From Serratia inhibens (GTDB lineage Bacteria > Pseudomonadota > Gammaproteobacteria > Enterobacterales > Enterobacteriaceae), in contig NZ_QYYG01000001.1 of the NCBI RefSeq assembly GCF_003591175.1, forward strand, positions 1,736,001-1,800,000: a stretch of DNA of 64,000 nucleotides, given 5' to 3'. The notes below the pieces were generated by a model. It did not search any database, had not been told where the DNA came from, and saw only the letters and a program-made list of their open reading frames with translations. Of this stretch, positions 59,148 to 64,000 are shown one piece after another. Positions within the stretch are counted from its first letter, which is position 1. Each line of letters opens with the position of its first letter. A program made the translations under genes and the position numbers.

Positions 59148-60302
59148 CTAAACTTCCCGAACTTTACACACCACGGGCAAAGCAATTAAAAGCAGTAACA
59201 CGGCTAACAGATAAACGGAGGAATGCGGCCCGTACTCGGTCAGAACTCCTTGTAATATTCCGGCCAGGATCACGCCGGTTGAAATACTGTTGGTAAACAA
59301 CGTAGTGGCCATTCCGGCCCGTTCAGGCATCAGATCCTGAAAATAGAGCATGCCGACGGTGGCGATAATGCCGATAAATATCGCGTTAAACGCTTGCAGG
59401 GCCAGCAACCCGCCGGCAGTGCTGAACCACGGCATGCCGGCATAAAACAGCATGCCGGCCACGATTGCGCCCGCCATCATCGGGCGCTTGCCCACCAGGT
59501 TCACATAACGCCCGGCCAGAATCATGATCGGGATCTCGACTGCGGCGGCAACGCCCATAATCCAACCGGTCAGACTCTGCGACAACCCCAGCTCGGCGGT
59601 GATATACAGCGGTACGTCGATCAGATACATGGCGCTGCAAGTCCACATCAATACCGAGGTGCAAAACAGCAGGCCAACGTCTTTGTCGAAGGCCCCTTTT
59701 TGCCGCAACGGCGGATCAACAGCGACGTTGCCCTCTTCGGTTCGCACCACGCAGGGCAATACCCACCAGGCCAACAGCGTGACCAACAGGAATATCCCAG
59801 CGGCAAACATAAACATGGCCGTAAAGCCGTACTTCATCACCAGCATAAAGGCCAATGGCGGGCCAAATACCCAGGCAAGCGAAAGCTGGGCGCGCATAAT
59901 CGCGCTGAACATCGCCACGTTATGCGATGTTTTCTCCCCATACTCGCGCGCCAGCGCAAATAATTGCGGTATCGCCGTATTGGCGATGGCGGTTAACAGC
60001 ACGCCCACCGTAATTAACGTCAAATAATTGCGGTTAAACGCAAACAGCAGGCAGTTGCCCGCAGCCAATAAATAACAGATTAAAATCAGATTGCGCCGGT
60101 CACGCTGGCGATCTGATTTTTTTGCCAGCAAGAAACTGACTGCAATGCCCGTGCCGGCGTTAACCGCATAAAAAAATCCGACCCATAACGACGAGACCTG
60201 CACTTCAGTAGTAAGAAACAGGCTCAGCGTCGGTATTTGCAGTGCGCCGGCAATACCGGAGAAAAAAGCGACCACCATAAACGTCAGCCGTATCGAATTC
60301 AT
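59148..60302 (-). CDS. MFS sugar efflux transporter (Set family)
   Basis: A 384-residue, 12-helix major facilitator protein similar to SetA/SetB/SotA sugar exporters (FFSGIAGALQIPTLSLFLTTEVQVSSLWVG opening, KKSDRQRDRRN loop 2-3, PERAGMATTLFTNSISTG). E. coli Set proteins expel lactose and other glycosides. It heads the unit with galE and the glycosyltransferase fusion, 48 bases apart. The ribosome site is weak. Only 37 bases separate its start from the chb terminator hairpin. Confidence 0.88.
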   Translation of the reverse strand: MNSIRLTFMVVAFFSGIAGALQIPTLSLFLTTEVQVSSLWVGFFYAVNAGTGIAVSFLLAKKSDRQRDRRNLILICYLLAAGNCLLFAFNRNYLTLITVGVLLTAIANTAIPQLFALAREYGEKTSHNVAMFSAIMRAQLSLAWVFGPPLAFMLVMKYGFTAMFMFAAGIFLLVTLLAWWVLPCVVRTEEGNVAVDPPLRQKGAFDKDVGLLFCTSVLMWTCSAMYLIDVPLYITAELGLSQSLTGWIMGVAAAVEIPIMILAGRYVNLVGKRPMMAGAIVAGMLFYAGMPWFSTAGGLLALQAFNAIFIGIIATVGMLYFQDLMPERAGMATTLFTNSISTGVILAGILQGVLTEYGPHSSVYLLAVLLLLIALPVVCKVREV

Positions 60303-60329
60303 GATTGATTACCGCCGAACGTTGCCGTT

Positions 60330-60363
60330 GAAAAAGAATGGCCCGCCTGCAGTCAGACGGGCC
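60330..60363 (-). terminator. Terminator after chb
   Basis: GGCCCG-CTG (60340-60349) pairs with CAG-CGGGCC (60354-60363) with a bulged base pair mismatch, and leftward it is followed by ATTCTTTTTC. It lies 11 bases beyond the chb stop. The mismatch and interrupted T-tract leave room for read-through into the exporter gene. Confidence 0.75.
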
Positions 60364-60374
60364 AGGGTTAAGGC

Positions 60375-63032
60375 TTACACTTTCTCTGCGCGGCTATAAC
60401 GCTTGCCATCCGGGCTTACCGCCCGGATCTGCACGTCGCCGGTTACCGCAGGTTTGGCAGTAGCGTCATAACGCTGCCAATGTTTGCCGCCGTCGATGGA
60501 ATACTCGATGCCCAGGCCCGGCAGCGAGATATTGGCTTCCAGTTTGCCGTCCAGCACGCGAGCGCCCGGAACCGGCAAGCGATAACTCACCCCGCCCTTG
60601 TCCAGTTTTGCCAACTCGCGTTGCCCCAGAATATTGGCAAAGCGCAACCAGTCCCGATCCAGTTTCTTGCTGTCGACAAAGTGAGTTTCCCCGCCTTTAT
60701 ACTCACGCCCCGCCTGGTAATCCTGTTCCCAGCCGGCGCGATGCCATGCGCGTTCAGCCACCGACAACGAACGAGGAAAGATCATGTATTCCATTTGCGG
60801 ATCGGTACGTTGGGTTTCACTCCACATCTGCGCGGAGATGCCGTAAGCCCCCGGCCAGGGTTTGTCGCTCTTGGCGGTAAAGTGGTTGCCGTCGCGGTCA
60901 ACCGAGGTTTCGGCGTTCTGCGGTAGGTTATTCGGCGCGAAACTGAACATTTTCCGTTCGTCGCTGAAGCGTGTCCCCCAGTAGTAGCCGCGCTCGTCCG
61001 GGTTCACCTCATACGGGAAGTCCATGTAGACGTAATCCGGGTTGGAAAGGATAACTTCGTAACCTTTGTTCGCCCAATCGTTCGCGCTATCAAAACCACC
61101 CCAATACAGGGTATCCCAGAAGTTCACCCCAACACGTTGGGTGGCGAATGCCTTGGCGTCTTTCGCATCTTTCAGGCCATCCTGCCAGGCCTGCATTCTG
61201 TCAATGCCGTGCGCCTTCACCAGTTGGCTGACTTCCAGCCCGAAGTAGCTTGGCAGGTGCTCCATATCGGCCACTTTGCCTTCTTTAATCATCGCTTGGC
61301 ACACCTGAGATTTCGCCCAGGGTTTGTCTTCCTTGCTCTGATCGATGATGCCTTTGCCCGCCTCCGGCTTGGTCAGATTGGTATAGCCCGCGCCCAGACG
61401 AATGTTTTTCGCTTCATCGCCGCCAAAGTGCCAGGTGCGCAGCGGCTGCCCGGCCTCTTTGTGCATCTGGGCAATTTCGCCGATCACCTTGTCGACAAAG
61501 CGTTTGGATGAATCCAGGCACGGGTTCAGGTAGCTTTGACGGTTGAAGTACTGCACCGACGTGGTGTTCGAGGTATCGGTCGGATCCACCAGACGGAACT
61601 CGTCCGCCTCTTTCTCTTTCCCGGCGGCATGCAGTTTTTTGTAGCGCGCCTCCATCGAAACCACCGCCGCACGGGCATGTGCCGGCATATCGATTTCCGG
61701 GATCACCTCAATCTGGCGCGCCTGGGCATATTTGATAATGTCGATGTAATCCTGACGCGAGAAGAACCCGCCGTACACATCAGGCCCCTGGCCGTATTGC
61801 GGCAGCAGGCAGGTGGTTTCGCTCAGATCATGACAACGTTGCCCCCCTACTTCGGTCAACTCCGGCAGGCCCGGGATCTCGATGCGCCAGCCTTCGTCAT
61901 CGCTCAGGTGGAAGTGGAATTTATTGAGTTTGTAAACCGCCATCTGATCCAGCAGGCGCAGCACCGCATCCTTCTGGTGGAAATTGCGCGCCACGTCGAG
62001 GAAGATGCCGCGATACTGGAAGCGCGGTGCATCTTTAGCGCCTAGCGTGGCGATGCTGGCGCTGCCGTCTGTCGGGACAAGCGATAAAATAGACTGCAGG
62101 CCATAGAACACCCCGGCCTGATCGAAGCCGATGACCCGAGTTTCCTTATTGCCAATCTTCAGCTCATAAGCGCCCGGCACCGCCAGCTCACCTTTAAATT
62201 TACTCGGTTGGATATCGGTTCTTATGGGATAACCGCCCGCATTATTCGTCACCCCCAGCAGCGTAAAGCGTTCAGCAACCGCGTCAGCCGCAGGCTTATT
62301 CAATGCGCTCAGTTCAAGCGCCACGCCTTTGCTCAGATCCACATCCTGCGGATGCACTTTCACTTCCAGCGGCGTCGGCACGATTTGGCCACGCAACGAC
62401 GCTGCCGGTAAGGTTTTCAGCTCGGCGTTTTTAGTGAAACGAGTGGCCGGAGTCATCAGGATATTGTTGTCATCCCTGGTGCGCTTCCACTGGTCACCGG
62501 TAAAGGGTGCCACAAACCGGTTCAGATCTTCGGTATCGGTATTGAGCAGAATTTTTGGCTTGGCATCGCCGGAGGTCGCGTACCAGCGCGGTACGAAGTC
62601 GGTTTTAAACAGTTGCCAGTATTCCGCAATAATCGGAATTTCCACCGTTTTACCGGCCGGGAATCCGGTAAACTTGTCGGTCGGCTCCAGTTTGTACAGA
62701 TCCCCGGTCACATGAGAGACGGTGAATTGGTCGTTATCCACTCTCATAGTCTGGCGGGCACTGTGAAAATAGATCGCCCAGTCCTGGCCTTTAATGTCCT
62801 GATTATCGTTGGTCAGGCCGATCAGGACTTTATTGCAGGCAGCCCAGTCGGCGCCCAGCTTACCGCAATCCAGACCGCTGTCGGCCGCGCGGTTGTCCAC
62901 CATCTTTAAATTCAGCTTTAACTGGCCGAGTTGATCCACCAGCTGTTGATCGGCCATTGCGTTCCCCACGCCGCCAAACAATCCAGCGGTCGCCGTCAGG
63001 GCGGCAAGCGCGCTCAATTTGAATGTATTCAT
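60375..63032 (-). CDS. chb: Chitobiase (GH20 N-acetyl-beta-hexosaminidase)
   Basis: Periplasmic/outer-membrane chitobiase of 885 residues that splits chitobiose to GlcNAc. Signal peptide [28 protein letters not shown]-terminal carbohydrate-binding domain; GH20 barrel with [17 protein letters not shown] and the catalytic Asp-Glu pair in HFGGDEAKN (about 539-540); C-terminal Ig-like domain. Close to the S. marcescens enzyme and the same length. Three ATGs cluster at the start; 63032 gives the proper signal peptide. Follows chiQ by 18 bases. The gene is called ctb in some Serratia work. Confidence 0.96.
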   Translation of the reverse strand: MNTFKLSALAALTATAGLFGGVGNAMADQQLVDQLGQLKLNLKMVDNRAADSGLDCGKLGADWAACNKVLIGLTNDNQDIKGQDWAIYFHSARQTMRVDNDQFTVSHVTGDLYKLEPTDKFTGFPAGKTVEIPIIAEYWQLFKTDFVPRWYATSGDAKPKILLNTDTEDLNRFVAPFTGDQWKRTRDDNNILMTPATRFTKNAELKTLPAASLRGQIVPTPLEVKVHPQDVDLSKGVALELSALNKPAADAVAERFTLLGVTNNAGGYPIRTDIQPSKFKGELAVPGAYELKIGNKETRVIGFDQAGVFYGLQSILSLVPTDGSASIATLGAKDAPRFQYRGIFLDVARNFHQKDAVLRLLDQMAVYKLNKFHFHLSDDEGWRIEIPGLPELTEVGGQRCHDLSETTCLLPQYGQGPDVYGGFFSRQDYIDIIKYAQARQIEVIPEIDMPAHARAAVVSMEARYKKLHAAGKEKEADEFRLVDPTDTSNTTSVQYFNRQSYLNPCLDSSKRFVDKVIGEIAQMHKEAGQPLRTWHFGGDEAKNIRLGAGYTNLTKPEAGKGIIDQSKEDKPWAKSQVCQAMIKEGKVADMEHLPSYFGLEVSQLVKAHGIDRMQAWQDGLKDAKDAKAFATQRVGVNFWDTLYWGGFDSANDWANKGYEVILSNPDYVYMDFPYEVNPDERGYYWGTRFSDERKMFSFAPNNLPQNAETSVDRDGNHFTAKSDKPWPGAYGISAQMWSETQRTDPQMEYMIFPRSLSVAERAWHRAGWEQDYQAGREYKGGETHFVDSKKLDRDWLRFANILGQRELAKLDKGGVSYRLPVPGARVLDGKLEANISLPGLGIEYSIDGGKHWQRYDATAKPAVTGDVQIRAVSPDGKRYSRAEKV

Positions 63033-63050
63033 CGTTAACATCATCCTTAA

Positions 63051-63377
63051 TTAATTGTTATTTTCGCGGATCTCTTGCCAAATCTTGCCGCATTTGGCGT
63101 CGTAGGCCTGCCCGTTACCGCTGTGGGCTGCCTGAATGCAGCTCTGATAATCCATCACGCGCACCCTTTCCTGCGCGGCAAACTGTTGGTGCTGCTTCTC
63201 TTGCCGCAGCACGTCCAGCACCGCCTGGCACGACTGCAGTTTTTCCGGCGAACCTTCCGCAGTGTTAATGCAGGCGCTGTACGCCTGTTTCAATTTGGCA
63301 TCTTCCGGCGGTGCGGCGGGCTGCACACAAGCATTCAGCGTGACTACGGCGGCCAACGTCAGCATCATTTTTTTCAT
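63051..63377 (-). CDS. chiQ: Chitoporin-associated lipoprotein ChiQ
   Basis: A 108-residue lipoprotein, MKKMMLTLAAVVTLNAC with lipid-anchor Cys17, then a short helical domain with four Cys (SACINTAEGSPEKLQSCQ; DYQSCIQ; AKCGK). It corresponds to E. coli YbfN/ChiQ beside chitoporin. The longer open frame starts inside the upstream hairpin and is rejected. Exact role in chito-oligosaccharide uptake is unclear. Confidence 0.9.
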   Translation of the reverse strand: MKKMMLTLAAVVTLNACVQPAAPPEDAKLKQAYSACINTAEGSPEKLQSCQAVLDVLRQEKQHQQFAAQERVRVMDYQSCIQAAHSGNGQAYDAKCGKIWQEIRENNN

Positions 63378-63397
63378 TGCTATGTCCCTTTTAAGCT

Positions 63398-63419
63398 TCC
63401 CCGGCGTCATCGCCGGGGA
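63398..63419. other. chiP-chiQ intercistronic hairpin
   Basis: TCCCCGGCG (63398-63406) and CGCCGGGGA (63411-63419) make a perfect 9-bp stem with a 4-base loop, six bases after the chiP stop. No T-tract; likely protects or separates chiP mRNA from chiQ-chb. Confidence 0.65.
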
Positions 63420-63424
63420 GGGCA

Positions 63425-64000
63425 TCAGAAAATGGTGAATGGCGCGATAACCATGAATTTGACGTCTTTCTCATCCTGGAAGATGTTGCCGTAACCGCCG
63501 CCCCAGCTCGGGATGTTGGTGTGATTGTCGTACTGGGTGTAATGCAGTTTCAGCAAAGTGCCTTTGGCGCGGCCGTCCTGCACCGTGTACATGGCGTCCA
63601 GGCTCCAGGCGCTCTCTTTCAGGCGCTGGCCCTGATCGTAGATCGGGTTGGTGCTTGGTTTGGCATCCCAGGCATACACGTAAGAACCGCCCACCGCCAT
63701 GCCCGGAAGATTCCAGTTGCTCAGGTCGTACATCACGCCGGCATAAACGGCTTTCTCACCGTTGGCGTTGAAGTCGGAGCGGTTATCCCACCACACGTCG
63801 AGGCGGCCATTGGAGGAAGCATAGGTTGGGGTCATACGCTGCAGGAAGAAGCCCTGATTGCCTTCGGCTTTAACCATGGTGCCTTCCAACCGCCAGTTGA
63901 ACTGACCGGTGGTGTAGCCGAAGGTCAACGCCTGCAGCCAGGCCAGACCGTCGTAAATGCTGTTGGCATCGTTTTTGTCGTTGATGCGGTCTTCCGCGCC
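63425..64000 (-). CDS. chiP: Chitoporin ChiP, C-terminal part
   Basis: OprD-family outer-membrane chitoporin for chito-oligosaccharides, cut by the window end (the start is beyond 64000). The visible 191 codons include [33 protein letters not shown], amphipathic beta-strands and a terminal Phe (MVIAPFTIF), as required for outer-membrane assembly. An open frame beginning with TTG at 63928 is internal, not the start. In E. coli chiP is silenced by the sRNA ChiX at its leader, which is outside this window. Confidence 0.93.
   Translation of the reverse strand, partial: GAEDRINDKNDANSIYDGLAWLQALTFGYTTGQFNWRLEGTMVKAEGNQGFFLQRMTPTYASSNGRLDVWWDNRSDFNANGEKAVYAGVMYDLSNWNLPGMAVGGSYVYAWDAKPSTNPIYDQGQRLKESAWSLDAMYTVQDGRAKGTLLKLHYTQYDNHTNIPSWGGGYGNIFQDEKDVKFMVIAPFTIF

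Noticed and set aside
54059-60302. Prophage or integrative element
   Set aside because: No integrase, transposase, attachment-site duplication or phage structural gene is present; the accessory content appears as plain gene insertions.

Overview
The window is chromosomal DNA from an enterobacterium, most probably Serratia. Gene order follows the Escherichia coli 16-17 min region almost gene for gene: lysT tRNAs, cpoB-pal-tolBARQ-ybgC, ybgE-cydXBA, suc-sdh, gltA, nei, pxp, ybgI, phr, ybgA, ybfA, kdp, pgm, seqA, ybfF, ybfE, fldA, fur and chiPQ. The chitobiase resembles, but is clearly not identical to, the S. marcescens enzyme as I remember it, so a relative such as the S. plymuthica/liquefaciens/proteamaculans group is likely. 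That species call is an inference from memory. Protein coding is dense and GC-rich. ERIC-type repeats are scattered between genes.

Layout. 1-953: array of four tRNA-Lys and one tRNA-Val, with duplicated 3' tRNA tails in the spacers. 1132-6872: Tol-Pal envelope system. 7003-10152: cytochrome bd-I oxidase. 10835-12733: an extra periplasmic 5'-nucleotidase-type phosphatase. 12797-22629: contiguous TCA cluster sdhCDAB-sucABCD, divergent from gltA (23365-24657). 24717-30333: nei, then a 5-oxoproline module (pcp, two putative transport proteins, pxpACB). 30614-35130: ybgI, a periplasmic cyclic-nucleotide phosphodiesterase, photolyase, a two-domain YbgA and YbfA. 35575-43643: kdpFABC-kdpDE potassium uptake, with an ERIC element between kdpA and kdpB. 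43695-46980: accessory pair of a KAS III-type ketosynthase and methylmalonyl-CoA mutase. 47329-48278: DUF3861 protein and a His-rich PadR regulator with an array of palindromic operators. 48466-53866: pgm, seqA, ybfF, ybfE, fldA and fur.

53950-60302 is the most accessory-looking stretch. Two AT-richer paralogous genes of unknown function (54059-55667) lie next to a three-gene transcription unit: an MFS sugar exporter, galE, and a fusion of a TcdA/TcdB-type glycosyltransferase domain to a GNAT acetyltransferase. I recognise no described pathway for this unit. It reads like a make-modify-export route for a small galactose-containing glycoconjugate, or a glycosylating effector with its sugar supply. 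It lies directly downstream of the chitin-uptake operon chiP-chiQ-chb (60375-64000, chiP cut by the window end), separated only by a terminator-like hairpin.

The main candidates for something undescribed are the exporter-galE-glycosyltransferase/GNAT unit, the adjacent unknown paralogue pair, and the KAS III-methylmalonyl-CoA mutase cassette. Function cannot be settled from sequence for any of the three.
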